From positions 1 to 35,031 of the forward strand of contig CANIRG010000010.1 in the NCBI GenBank assembly GCA_947469635.1: 35,031 nt of DNA, given 5' to 3'. The number at the start of each line of letters is the position of its first letter. The stretch's first letter is position 1. Position numbers and translations under genes: made by a program. The stretch is from Rhodospirillales bacterium (GTDB lineage: Bacteria > Pseudomonadota > Alphaproteobacteria > Reyranellales > Reyranellaceae). Shown here piece after piece: positions 6,763 to 14,159 of the stretch. The notes beneath the pieces were generated by a model. The model did not search any database and was not told where the DNA came from. It saw only the letters and a list, made by a program, of their open reading frames with translations.

Positions 6763-7515
6763 ATGCGCCTCCCGCTCCTCTTCCTCTGTGCTCTCGTGGC
6801 CGGCGCTTCGGGCGCCTCGGCCGTCGACCTGAAGCTGCTCACCACCGGCGCCTTCAAGCCGGTCGCCCAGGAGATCGTCCCGATCTTCGAGAAGGCGACC
6901 GGCCACAAGGTCCGCATGGAAAACGACACCGCGGGCGGCCTCAACCAGCGCATCGGCGCGGGTGAGCAGTTCGACGTCGTCGTGCTCACCCAGCAGGCGC
7001 TGGAGCGCATGATGGGCGCCAGGCTGATCGTCGACGAGTCGATCACGCCGCTGGCCAAGGTGGGGATCGGCGTGGGCGTGTCGCTGAGCGCGCCGCGGCC
7101 CGACATCTCCAACGTCGAGGCCTTCCGGCGCACGCTGCTGCGCGCCCGCGCCGTCGCCTATATCGATCCCAGCTCGGGCGGCACCAGCGGCATCTACCTG
7201 CGCGGGCTCTTTGTCACGCTGGGCATCGGCCCGCAGATCGAGCGCAAGGCGGTGCTGGTGCTTGGGGGCTACGCCGCCCAACGCGTCGCCAGCGGCCAGG
7301 CCGACATCGCGCTCCAGCAGGCGAGCGAGATCGTGGCCGTGCCGGGCGTGCAGTATGTCGGGCCGATCCCGGCACAGATCCAGAACTACACCGTCTATTC
7401 CGGCGCGATCAGCCCCAAGGCCCGCGACCAGGACGCCGCCGCCGCGCTTCTGGAGGCGCTCGCCAGCGTCGACGCGACCGCCATCATGAAGCGCAAGGGC
7501 CTCGAGATTCCCTGA
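6763..7515 (+). CDS. ModA-like periplasmic substrate-binding protein
   Basis: A 250-residue exported protein. Residues 1-20 are a signal peptide (MRLPLLFLCALVAGASGASA). The mature part has the molybdate-binding-protein pattern: LTTGAFKPVAQEIVPIFEKATGHKV, GLNQRIGAGEQFDVVVLTQ, and later SGGTSGIYLRG and the conserved QQASEI region. A ribosome site AAGGAA precedes ATG 6763. It is the last gene of the operon that begins with the PRISE-type reductase. No ModB/ModC permease or ATPase is nearby, so it may deliver an oxyanion or organic acid to a transporter encoded elsewhere, or act as a sensor partner. Molybdate specificity is not established; many such orphan proteins have other ligands. Confidence 0.78.
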   Translation: MRLPLLFLCALVAGASGASAVDLKLLTTGAFKPVAQEIVPIFEKATGHKVRMENDTAGGLNQRIGAGEQFDVVVLTQQALERMMGARLIVDESITPLAKVGIGVGVSLSAPRPDISNVEAFRRTLLRARAVAYIDPSSGGTSGIYLRGLFVTLGIGPQIERKAVLVLGGYAAQRVASGQADIALQQASEIVAVPGVQYVGPIPAQIQNYTVYSGAISPKARDQDAAAALLEALASVDATAIMKRKGLEIP

Positions 7516-7790
7516 CGCGGTTACGAATGGTGACGCTTTTAATAAGCGAAAAATAAGGTTGGCCGGCGAAACCATGTGCCGACCATAGGGCACATGCCGG
7601 CGAGAGACCTATTCCGGTCGCTACTGCCCCACCTCGAATTCCTCCCCTTCGCGGAGTCCGCGAAGGGGAGGTGTCGGCGTCATACGCCGACGGAGGGGTC
7701 AGAAGCGCCAAATGGAGTCTCCGACCCCTCCGACGCCTTAAGACGGCGCCACCTCCCCGCGCTACGCGCAGGGAGGAAAGCTACGCTTCA
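7516..7790. repeat. Intergenic mosaic of palindromic repeats between convergent genes
   Basis: This 275-base gap separates the ModA-like gene (plus) from the aminotransferase (minus). It holds a small stem at 7573-7596 (8 bp), then a chain of hairpins. A perfect 15-bp stem with a one-base loop is at 7641-7671, an 8-bp stem at 7673-7691, a 10-bp inverted repeat at 7691-7700/7723-7732, and a GC-rich stem at 7752-7776. The CCTCCCC...GGGGAGG and GGAGGGGTC...GACCCCTCC modules resemble interspersed palindromes common in alphaproteobacterial genomes. They could also stop transcription from both sides. No gene is evident here. Confidence 0.7.
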
Positions 7791-9077
7791 TCAACCTTTC
7801 AATTCCGCAATCGCCTCCGTCCACGCCGCGATCGTGAGGTCGATATCGGCCTGGGTGTGGGCCAGGCTCACGTAGTATTTGCTCTCGCCCTTCATCAGGC
7901 CGCGGGCGCGCAGCAGCTGGTTGAAGCGCGTGGCCATCGCCTTGTCGCCGCGCAGCGTGTCGCGATAGTCGCGGATCGGATGGTCGGTGAAGACGACGTC
8001 GAACAGCGGCGGCTCGCCGATCACCTGCGCCTTGATGCCCGCGTTCTCGAGCAGGTCCGACAGGGCGGCCATCAGCGTGCGGCCGGTGGCGAAGACCTGC
8101 TCGTAGGTGCCGGGACGCTTCAGCACCTCCAGCGTGGCGAGGCCGGCGACGGCCGCGACGGGATTTCCCGACAGCGTGCCGACCTGGAACAGGAAGTCCT
8201 CCTCCGGCACTTCCAACTTGTCGAAATGCGCCATGATGTCGGCGCGGCCGGCGATGGCGGCGAGCGCAAAGCCGCCGCCCACGATCTTGCCCAGCGTGCA
8301 GAGGTCGGGCGTGACGCCGTAATATTCCTGGGCGCCGCCGTAGGCGAAACGGAAGCCGGTCACGACCTCGTCGAAGATCAGCGGAATGCCGTGCTCGGCG
8401 GTGATGCGGCGCAGCCCCTGCAGGAAGCCGGGCGCCGGCGGGATCAGGCGCTGGAACGGCTCGACGATGACGCCCGCCAGCTCGTTCTTGTGCTCCTTGA
8501 TCAGGCTCTCGGTCATCTCGAGGTCGTTGAAGGCCGCGACCAGCATCTCGTCCTGGACGCTCTTGGGGATGCCGGCCGAATCGGGCGAGGGTCGCGGGAA
8601 GTTGCCGGGCTTCTTGGGCGCCAGCGACATCAGCGCATAGTCGCTCATGCCGTGATAGCCGCCCTCGAACTTCAGGATCTTGTCGCGCCGGCGGAAGGCG
8701 CGCGCGGCCCGCATGGCGTAGAGGTCGGCCTCGGTGCCGGTGCAGACGAAGCGCACCTGGTCGGCGCAGGGGATGGCGTCGACCACCGCCTCGGCCAGCG
8801 CGATGCCGTGGCGGTTGTTGCCGAACAGCGTGGTGCCCAGCGGCACCTGGGCCTGCACCGCCGCCGTCACCTCGGGATGGGCGTGGCCGATGAACATCGG
8901 ACCGGAGCCCAGCAGGAAGTCGACATACTCACGACCGGCCTCGTCCCACACGCGGCCCGCCTTGCCCTCGCGCAGGATCACCTCGGCCGGCATGTTGCCC
9001 AGGCTGCCGCCCGGCAGCACCCGCTTGGCCTGCTCGACGAGGTCGTTGGTGGGATCGAGGACGATCGTTGCGGTCAT
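7791..9077 (-). CDS. Class-III pyridoxal-phosphate aminotransferase (glutamate-1-semialdehyde aminotransferase type)
   Basis: A 428-residue PLP enzyme resembling HemL-type aminomutases. Visible features are an opening LPGGSLGN (21-28), the phosphate-binding CTGTEA (112-117), the cofactor-stacking YHG (141-143), the cofactor-nitrogen Asp236 in LIFDEVVTGFR, and the Schiff-base Lys264 in TLGKIVGGG. ATG 9077 is chosen because GAGGG precedes it by a few bases and the N-terminus fits the family; the frame stays open further upstream but there it runs through a hairpin and the cupin gene. No haem-synthesis gene is near, so it is more likely a catabolic or amine-converting relative than the true hemL product. 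It follows the cupin gene on the same strand, separated by a strong hairpin. Confidence 0.87.
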   Translation of the reverse strand: MTATIVLDPTNDLVEQAKRVLPGGSLGNMPAEVILREGKAGRVWDEAGREYVDFLLGSGPMFIGHAHPEVTAAVQAQVPLGTTLFGNNRHGIALAEAVVDAIPCADQVRFVCTGTEADLYAMRAARAFRRRDKILKFEGGYHGMSDYALMSLAPKKPGNFPRPSPDSAGIPKSVQDEMLVAAFNDLEMTESLIKEHKNELAGVIVEPFQRLIPPAPGFLQGLRRITAEHGIPLIFDEVVTGFRFAYGGAQEYYGVTPDLCTLGKIVGGGFALAAIAGRADIMAHFDKLEVPEEDFLFQVGTLSGNPVAAVAGLATLEVLKRPGTYEQVFATGRTLMAALSDLLENAGIKAQVIGEPPLFDVVFTDHPIRDYRDTLRGDKAMATRFNQLLRARGLMKGESKYYVSLAHTQADIDLTIAAWTEAIAELKG

Positions 9078-9099
9078 GGTACCCTCATACGCTGTGGAC

Positions 9100-9145
9100 C
9101 GAGGGCCTCTGAGAGCGGAGGTTACTCCGCTCTCAGAGGCCCTCG
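9100..9145. repeat. Perfect 21-bp inverted repeat between cupin and aminotransferase genes
   Basis: Arms 9100-9120 and 9125-9145 are exactly complementary around a GTTA loop. No T-run follows on either strand, so it is not a canonical intrinsic terminator. It sits in the 80-base gap between two co-directional minus-strand genes, where it could act as a processing or stabilising hairpin, or be a mobile palindrome. Confidence 0.8.
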
Positions 9146-9157
9146 ATCCGGATGAAC

Positions 9158-9508
9158 TTACTCGATCGGGACGAAGATCGAATGGCGCATCTGGCCCGAG
9201 ATCGCCCGGGAAAAATGCCCCTTGCCGGACGTATCCTCCACCAGGATGACCTCGCCCGCGCCAATGATGCGCTTCTCGCCGTCGCTCGCCTCGATCGAGA
9301 CGCCGCCGTCGAGATTGATGATGTACTGCCGGCGCGGCGCGGGATGCCATTCGTAATCGTAGGTGCCGGGCGTCTCGCGGAAGATGATTCCGGTCGCCGG
9401 GAAGGTGGCCGAGGTCTTGCCGCCACGGCCCTCGTTCTTCCACTCGACTTCGATGTCGCGGAAATGGCTCTCGCCCTTGTCGTCGACATAGAGGTTATGG
9501 ATGCGCAT
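9158..9508 (-). CDS. Small cupin-domain protein
   Basis: A 116-residue single-domain protein with a beta-rich cupin pattern. The first motif region is around YEWHPAPRRQYIINLDGGVSI (split about 53-73), followed by a short loop, then the GAGEVILVEDTSGKGH region (about 83-98) as the second motif. The usual metal-ligand pattern HxH is only partly visible (one His in the first motif, one in the second), so metal binding is uncertain. ATG 9508 is preceded by CGGGAG. The class-III aminotransferase lies downstream on the same strand, and the HAD phosphatase gene diverges from its start. Enzyme or sensor roles are both possible; I cannot assign one. Confidence 0.75.
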   Translation of the reverse strand: MRIHNLYVDDKGESHFRDIEVEWKNEGRGGKTSATFPATGIIFRETPGTYDYEWHPAPRRQYIINLDGGVSIEASDGEKRIIGAGEVILVEDTSGKGHFSRAISGQMRHSIFVPIE

Positions 9509-9555
9509 GAATTTCTCCCGTTTGCCGTTTCAGGTCCCTAGCTTAGAACGAAAGC

Positions 9556-10227
9556 ATGTTCAGGAAACCCATCGAGGCCGTTCTTTTCGACATGGACGGC
9601 CTGCTGCTCGACACCGAGAGCCTCTACCTCCAGGCCATGCAGGCCGCAGCCCGCACGCTCGATCGCGAGATGTCGCTCGACTTCTGCCATTCCATGATCG
9701 GCGTCCCGGGCCGTGAATGCGACGTCATGATCCAGGACCTCTACGGCCCGGGCTTCAGCCTCGCGGAGTTTCGCGGGACCTACTCCGGCATCATCAAGCA
9801 GCTTCTGGAGAATGCTATTCCCGTGAAGGCGGGCGTGGCGGAGCTGCTGGATTTCCTCGACGTCCATGGCCTGCCCGCCGCCGTCGCGACCTCCTCCCGC
9901 CGCGTCACCGCCGAGCACCATCTCGGCCGCGCCGGCCTGCTGCCGCGCTTCAAGGCCGTCGCCACGATCGACGACGTCGAGCGCGCCAAGCCCCATCCCG
10001 ACATCTACCTGGAGGCCGCCCGGCGCCTGGGCGTGGCGCCCGATCGCTGCATCGCCTTCGAGGATTCCAGCATCGGCCTCACCGCCGCCCATGCGGCGGG
10101 CACCATGGCGATCATGGTGCCGGACATCCTGCAGCCCCTGCCCGAAATCCGCGGCAAGTGCCTCGCCGTGGTGGACGATCTGCATGCCGCGCTCGGCCTC
10201 CTGCGGCAAGCTTTCGCGCCCGCCTGA
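9556..10227 (+). CDS. HAD-superfamily phosphatase/phosphomutase-like hydrolase
   Basis: A 223-residue HAD subfamily IA protein similar to beta-phosphoglucomutase and sugar/polyol phosphatases. Motif I is FDMDGLLLDTE with nucleophile Asp12 and acid/base Asp14. Motif II is ATSSR (Thr112/Ser113), motif III Lys145 in ERAKPHP, and motif IV Glu169-Asp170 in AFEDSSIGLTAA. A helical cap lies between about residues 18 and 90. It is cytosolic and would hydrolyse a small phosphate ester; the substrate cannot be inferred. Its TGA stop shares a base with the ATG of the next gene (TGATG at 10225-10229), so the two are translationally coupled. Confidence 0.88.
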   Translation: MFRKPIEAVLFDMDGLLLDTESLYLQAMQAAARTLDREMSLDFCHSMIGVPGRECDVMIQDLYGPGFSLAEFRGTYSGIIKQLLENAIPVKAGVAELLDFLDVHGLPAAVATSSRRVTAEHHLGRAGLLPRFKAVATIDDVERAKPHPDIYLEAARRLGVAPDRCIAFEDSSIGLTAAHAAGTMAIMVPDILQPLPEIRGKCLAVVDDLHAALGLLRQAFAPA

Positions 10228-11249
10228 TGCTGAAAAGCGCCAAGCAGGGTTCGATACTTGCGACGCTGCTGAGCCTGATCCTGCTGGCAGGCTGCGGCGC
10301 CACGGTCCGTCCGGCGGGCGAGAGCGTCCGCCCTCCGGCGCTCGAGGACGGCCGATACATTGCGGCCGACGGCACCGTCCTGCCGCTCACCGTCTGGCCT
10401 GCGGTCAAGGCACCTCCCAAGGCGGTCATCCTCGGCATCCACGGCTTCGGCGACTATCGCAACGCCTGGGAGGAGCCGGCGGAGATCTGGGCGAAGGAAG
10501 GCTTCACCGTCTACGCCTATGACCAGCGCGGCTTCGGTGGCAGCCCGACCCGCGGCCTGTGGGCCGGCACGCCGACGATGGTCGAGGATATCAGGACGGT
10601 GACCCGCCTCGTGCGCGAGCGTCACCCCGGCGTGCCGCTCTATCTCGCCGGCGAGAGCATGGGCGGCGCGCTCGTGCTCGCTGCCGCCAACGACCGCGAC
10701 GTCGATGTCGACGGCCTGGTCCTGCTCGCAACGGCGCTACGCTCGCGCGACACGCTGGGCGCGCTGCTGAGGGGCGGGCTCGATTTCTTCGCCTTCGTCG
10801 TGCCGTGGCTGCCGATCGGCCCGACCTCGATCGATTTCCAGCCGACGGACAATCCCAAGACCATGGAGAAGATGCGCAAGGACCCGATGATCCTGCGCTA
10901 TCCCCGCGTCGATCTCGGCTACGGCCTCGTCGAGGCGATGGATGCCGCGAAAGCGGCGGTGCCGCATGTCTCCAGGCCCTACCTGATGCTGCATGGGCTG
11001 GGCGACAAGCTCATACCGCAGGAGCCGGTGCGGTCGGCCATCGAGCTCATGCCGCGGCGTCCCGACTCGCATCTCGCCTTCTATCGCGACGGCTATCACA
11101 TGCTGCTGCGCGACAAGGACGGACCGACGGTGGCCAGGGACATCGTGGCCTGGATCAAGGACAAGAAGGCCGCCCTGCCGTCCGGCGCCGACGCCGAGCG
11201 CTCGCGCCCCGAGCTCGCCAGGCTGTGGGGCAGCAAGAGCAAGCACTGA
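10227..11249 (+). CDS. Lipoprotein alpha/beta hydrolase (monoacylglycerol-lipase type)
   Basis: A 340-residue serine hydrolase. Residues 1-23 form a lipoprotein signal ending in the lipobox LLAGC, with Cys23 the expected lipidated residue, so the enzyme is probably membrane-anchored on the periplasmic side. The oxyanion-hole segment is GIHGFGDYRNAW (70-81). The catalytic triad is probably Ser144 (GESMGG), Asp260 (LGDKLIP) and His291 (GYHMLLRD). This arrangement resembles monoglyceride lipases and lysophospholipases. ATG 10227 overlaps the upstream stop by one base; the frame is open further upstream, but only as an overlap with the HAD gene. It ends 7 bases from the convergent nikR gene. Confidence 0.86.
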   Translation: MLKSAKQGSILATLLSLILLAGCGATVRPAGESVRPPALEDGRYIAADGTVLPLTVWPAVKAPPKAVILGIHGFGDYRNAWEEPAEIWAKEGFTVYAYDQRGFGGSPTRGLWAGTPTMVEDIRTVTRLVRERHPGVPLYLAGESMGGALVLAAANDRDVDVDGLVLLATALRSRDTLGALLRGGLDFFAFVVPWLPIGPTSIDFQPTDNPKTMEKMRKDPMILRYPRVDLGYGLVEAMDAAKAAVPHVSRPYLMLHGLGDKLIPQEPVRSAIELMPRRPDSHLAFYRDGYHMLLRDKDGPTVARDIVAWIKDKKAALPSGADAERSRPELARLWGSKSKH

Positions 11250-11256
11250 GCCCGCG

Positions 11257-11724
11257 CTAACCCACTCGGACGTGCTCATGCTCGTGGCGGCCGCTGCCAT
11301 GGGCATGGCGCTCCTGGGTGACCTTCGCCGGCACGACGTGCAGCTGGCCATGGCGCACGCCGCGCTGGCTCACGGTCTCGTCGGCCAGGGCGCGCACCGC
11401 GTTGGCGGGGCCGCGTAGCACCGACACCTCCAGGCAGCTGTCGTGGTCGAGATGGACGTGCAGCGTGGCCACCTGCAGGTCGTGATGCTTGTGCTGGGCC
11501 TGCGTGAGCCGGCGGCCGAGGTCACGGGTCTCGTGATCGTAGACATAGGCCAGCGTCGCCACGCAGAAGCCCTTGCCGTCGCCCTCCTCCTCTTTCTCGC
11601 GCACCTGGGCCTCGCGCAGGATGTCGCGAAGCGCTTCCGAGCGGCTGGTGTAGCGGCGTTTCTTCATATGCCGGTCGAGCGCGGCGGCGAGATCGTCGTC
11701 GATCGAAAGGGTGATCCGCTGCAT
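11257..11724 (-). CDS. nikR: Nickel-responsive regulator NikR
   Basis: A 155-residue ribbon-helix-helix repressor. The N-terminal MQRITLSIDDDLAAALDRHM begins the DNA-binding domain, and the C-terminal ACT-like domain carries the nickel site. His78, His89, His91 and Cys97 have exactly the spacing of His76, His87, His89 and Cys95 of E. coli NikR, and QRGVRHG follows. ATG 11724 has a strong GAGGAGAGG ribosome site; an in-frame ATG at 11757 would add 11 residues without one. The tail (about 137-155) is unusually rich in histidine (RHAHGSGRHEHEH). With nickel bound, NikR represses uptake genes. A TonB-dependent receptor diverges from it, with a NikR-like operator at its start. Confidence 0.93.
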   Translation of the reverse strand: MQRITLSIDDDLAAALDRHMKKRRYTSRSEALRDILREAQVREKEEEGDGKGFCVATLAYVYDHETRDLGRRLTQAQHKHHDLQVATLHVHLDHDSCLEVSVLRGPANAVRALADETVSQRGVRHGQLHVVPAKVTQERHAHGSGRHEHEHVRVG

Positions 11725-11760
11725 GTCGTTGCCTCTCCTCTGCTTGCCTCGCGGCATGCG

Positions 11761-11788
11761 TTATGCACATTCTTATAAATATGCATAC
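11761..11788. promoter_or_regulatory. Predicted NikR operator
   Basis: TTATGC (11761-11766), 16 bases, GCATAC (11783-11788). The half-sites are inverted repeats with one mismatch, and the 6-16-6 geometry is that of the E. coli NikR site GTATGA-N16-TCATAC. A TATAAA box (11774-11779) lies inside the spacer. The site lies between divergent nikR and the TonB-dependent receptor, over the receptor's candidate start codons. Confidence 0.65.
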
Positions 11789-13838
11789 GAAACTTCTCTC
11801 CTGCCTGCCGCTGCTCCTGGCCTCGGCCGGCGCCGCGGCCCAGACGCCGATCGGCGCCTCGGTCGTCCTGCCCGAGGTCGTCGTCAGGGCGCCGGGAGAG
11901 GTCGAAGCGCTGCCGACCGGCGCCGCGTCGGAGCGGCGCGTCTCGGGTGAGACGCTCAACACCCGGCCGATCACCCGGCCCGGCGAAGCACTGGAAGCCG
12001 CGCCCGGCCTGATCGTCACCCAGCACTCGGGGGAGGGCAAGGCGAACCAGTATTTCCTGCGCGGCTTCAACCTCGATCACGGCACCGACCTCGCGCTCTG
12101 GCTCGACGGCATGCCGCTCAACATGCGCACGCATGGCCACGGCCAGGGCTATGCCGACATCAATTTCCTGATCCCCGAACTCGTGCAGCAGATGGTGGTG
12201 CGCAAGGGGCCGTATTGGGCCGACGAAGGCGACTTCGGCTCGGCGGGATCCGTGCATCTTTCCTATGCAAATCGCCTGGAGAACAAGCTGGTGTCGGTGA
12301 CGGGCGGCAGCTTCGGCTATTGGCGCGGGCTGGCGGCCGGCTCCTTCGCCCTGGGCGACGGCGCAATCACGGCGGCTGGCGAGCTGGTGCGCTACGACGG
12401 GCCCTGGCAGACCGCCGACGCCACACGGAAGTACAATGGCTTCCTGCGCTACAGCGAAGGCAACGCGGCCAACGGCTTCGCCATCACCGCGCTCGCCTAC
12501 ACCAACTCCTGGCATTCGACCGACCAGATCCCGGCGCGCGCCGTCTTCGACGGCAGCCTCGACCGCTTCGGCGGTGTCGACCCGACGGATGGCGGCGATG
12601 CGCAGCGCCATTCGCTGTCGGCGCGCTGGAGCCGCAGCGACGAGCGGACGACCGACAAGGTCGAGGGCTACTTCGTCCATCAGACGCTGAACCTCTACAA
12701 CAATTTCACCTATTCCCTCGACGACCCCGACAAGGGCGACCAGTTCCAGCAGAGCGACAAGCGCCGGATCATGGGCCTGAACGCCAGCCGCGCCTGGCGG
12801 CATCCGCTGGTGGGGTTCGAGGCCGAGACGAAGCTCGGCCTGCAGGTGCGCCACGACGACATCGACGTCGGCCTGTTCAAGTCGGTGCAACGAACGGCCA
12901 TCGCGACGACCCGCAACGACAAGGTCGACGAGACCAGCGTCGGCCTCTACGGCGAGAACCGGATCAAATGGACCGACTGGCTGCGTTCGACCCTGGGCCT
13001 GCGCGGCGACGTCTTCCGGGCCAACGTCGCCAGCGACACGGCGGCCAACTCGGGCCAGATCGAGGCCTTCATCGCCAGCCCCAAGGCGGGCCTGGTGTTC
13101 GGTCCGTTCGCCAAGACAGAAATCTTCGTCAACGGCGGGCTGGGCTTTCACAGCAACGATGCGCGCGGCGCCACCATCGCGGTCGATCCGGGCGACAAGG
13201 TCACGCCGCAACAGCGCGTGCCGCTGCTGGTGCGGTCGCGCGGTGCCGAGGTGGGGGTGCGGACGCGGGCGCTCGACGGCCTAGATTCGTCGGTGGCGCT
13301 GTTCCTGCTGGAGTTCGATTCGGAGATCCTGTTCCAGGGCGACGCCGGCACAACGGCAGCCGGCCGGCCGAGCCGCCGCGTCGGCGTGGAATGGACCAAC
13401 CACTACCGGCCCTTGTCCTGGGCGATGCTCGACCTCGATCTGGCCTATACGCAGGCCCGCTTCACCGACCACGACGTCGCCGGCGACCGGATCCCCGGCG
13501 CGCCGAGCGTCGTCGCCTCGGCCGGCGTGATCCTGGGCGACGAGACGGGCTGGTTCGGCGGCCTGCGCTGGCGCTACTTCGGGCCACGCCCGCTGATCGA
13601 GGATGACAGCGCCCGCTCCGCGCCGACCTCGTTGTTCAACGCGCGGCTGGGCTATGTGTTCGAGGACGGTCTCAAGCTGCAGCTCGACGTGCTGAACCTG
13701 CTCAATACAAAGGCGAGCCAGGTCGACTATCACTATACCTCACACCTGCCGGGCGAGGATCCGGCCGGCGTCGCCGACCGTCACTTCCATCCGGTCGAGC
13801 CGCTGGCGTTCCGCGTCACGGTGGCGAAGTCCTTCTAG
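11781..13838 (+). CDS. TonB-dependent outer-membrane receptor, probably for nickel
   Basis: A receptor of 685 residues if started at ATG 11781. This start gives a compact signal peptide (MHTKLLSCLPLLLASAGAAA); an earlier ATG at 11763 would add six residues and places the start inside the operator half-site. Neither has a clear ribosome site. A likely TonB box, LPEVVVRAPG, follows the signal. The plug domain contains the typical NQYFLRGFNLDHG and the histidine-containing MRTHGHGQGYAD. The C-terminus is a beta-barrel ending in FRVTVAKSF, with the terminal Phe used in barrel assembly. Position next to nikR and a NikR-like operator suggests nickel or a nickel-chelate as substrate, as known for NikR-controlled receptors in other proteobacteria. 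TonB/ExbBD are not nearby. Confidence 0.88.
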   Translation: MHTKLLSCLPLLLASAGAAAQTPIGASVVLPEVVVRAPGEVEALPTGAASERRVSGETLNTRPITRPGEALEAAPGLIVTQHSGEGKANQYFLRGFNLDHGTDLALWLDGMPLNMRTHGHGQGYADINFLIPELVQQMVVRKGPYWADEGDFGSAGSVHLSYANRLENKLVSVTGGSFGYWRGLAAGSFALGDGAITAAGELVRYDGPWQTADATRKYNGFLRYSEGNAANGFAITALAYTNSWHSTDQIPARAVFDGSLDRFGGVDPTDGGDAQRHSLSARWSRSDERTTDKVEGYFVHQTLNLYNNFTYSLDDPDKGDQFQQSDKRRIMGLNASRAWRHPLVGFEAETKLGLQVRHDDIDVGLFKSVQRTAIATTRNDKVDETSVGLYGENRIKWTDWLRSTLGLRGDVFRANVASDTAANSGQIEAFIASPKAGLVFGPFAKTEIFVNGGLGFHSNDARGATIAVDPGDKVTPQQRVPLLVRSRGAEVGVRTRALDGLDSSVALFLLEFDSEILFQGDAGTTAAGRPSRRVGVEWTNHYRPLSWAMLDLDLAYTQARFTDHDVAGDRIPGAPSVVASAGVILGDETGWFGGLRWRYFGPRPLIEDDSARSAPTSLFNARLGYVFEDGLKLQLDVLNLLNTKASQVDYHYTSHLPGEDPAGVADRHFHPVEPLAFRVTVAKSF

Positions 13839-13924
13839 GAACGGATCGGCTCGACCGCCTCGAACGCGAGCGCCATCCATGGTAAGTAATGCCAAGAAAA
13901 AATATCTCCTTACTGGAGGCTTCC

Positions 13925-14158
13925 ATGAGCGCAACCGTCACCAGCAAAGGCCAAATCACCATACCCAAGCCGGTCCGGGACCTGTTGGGGATCGTGCCGG
14001 GCAGCGTGGTCGACTTCGAACGAGCGCCGGACGGCCGTATTGTGTTGGTCAAAATCGGGAAGAAGGCTCGTCCGAACCGGTTCGCCCGCCTGCGCGGCCA
14101 TGCTGGCAAGGGATTGAGCACCGACGAGATCATGGCCATGACACGGGGCGCGCGTTGA
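13925..14158 (+). CDS. AbrB/SpoVT-type antitoxin (VapB-like)
   Basis: A 77-residue protein whose first half is the swapped-hairpin DNA-binding domain of AbrB/MazE type (MSATVTSKGQITIPKPVRDL, then PGSVVDFE). The second half should wrap the partner toxin. ATG 13925 is preceded by GGAGG at 13915-13919 with 5-base spacing; an in-frame ATG at 13889 would add 12 residues that do not belong to the domain. The toxin gene starts 1 base after its stop, a typical toxin-antitoxin arrangement with autorepression expected. A weak inverted repeat (GTAAG 13882-13886, CTTAC 13909-13913) lies upstream, but I do not claim it as operator. Confidence 0.85.
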   Translation: MSATVTSKGQITIPKPVRDLLGIVPGSVVDFERAPDGRIVLVKIGKKARPNRFARLRGHAGKGLSTDEIMAMTRGAR

Positions 14159-14159
14159 C

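Noticed and set aside
7534-7560. Short stem CGCTT/AAGCG followed by A-rich sequence as a terminator of the ModA-like gene
   Set aside because: Only 5 bp of stem and no T-tract; too weak to call.
5191-7593. 800-codon open frame on the minus strand
   Set aside because: It is antisense to the HutD/PanE-like/ModA-like genes, shows the same low-complexity shadow composition and has no recognisable motif.
9078-9443. Upstream extension of the aminotransferase reading frame
   Set aside because: It would run through the 21-bp hairpin and the cupin gene; ATG 9077 has a good ribosome site and family-like N-terminus.
11664-13211. Long minus-strand frame across the TonB-dependent receptor
   Set aside because: Antisense shadow of a clearly recognised outer-membrane receptor.
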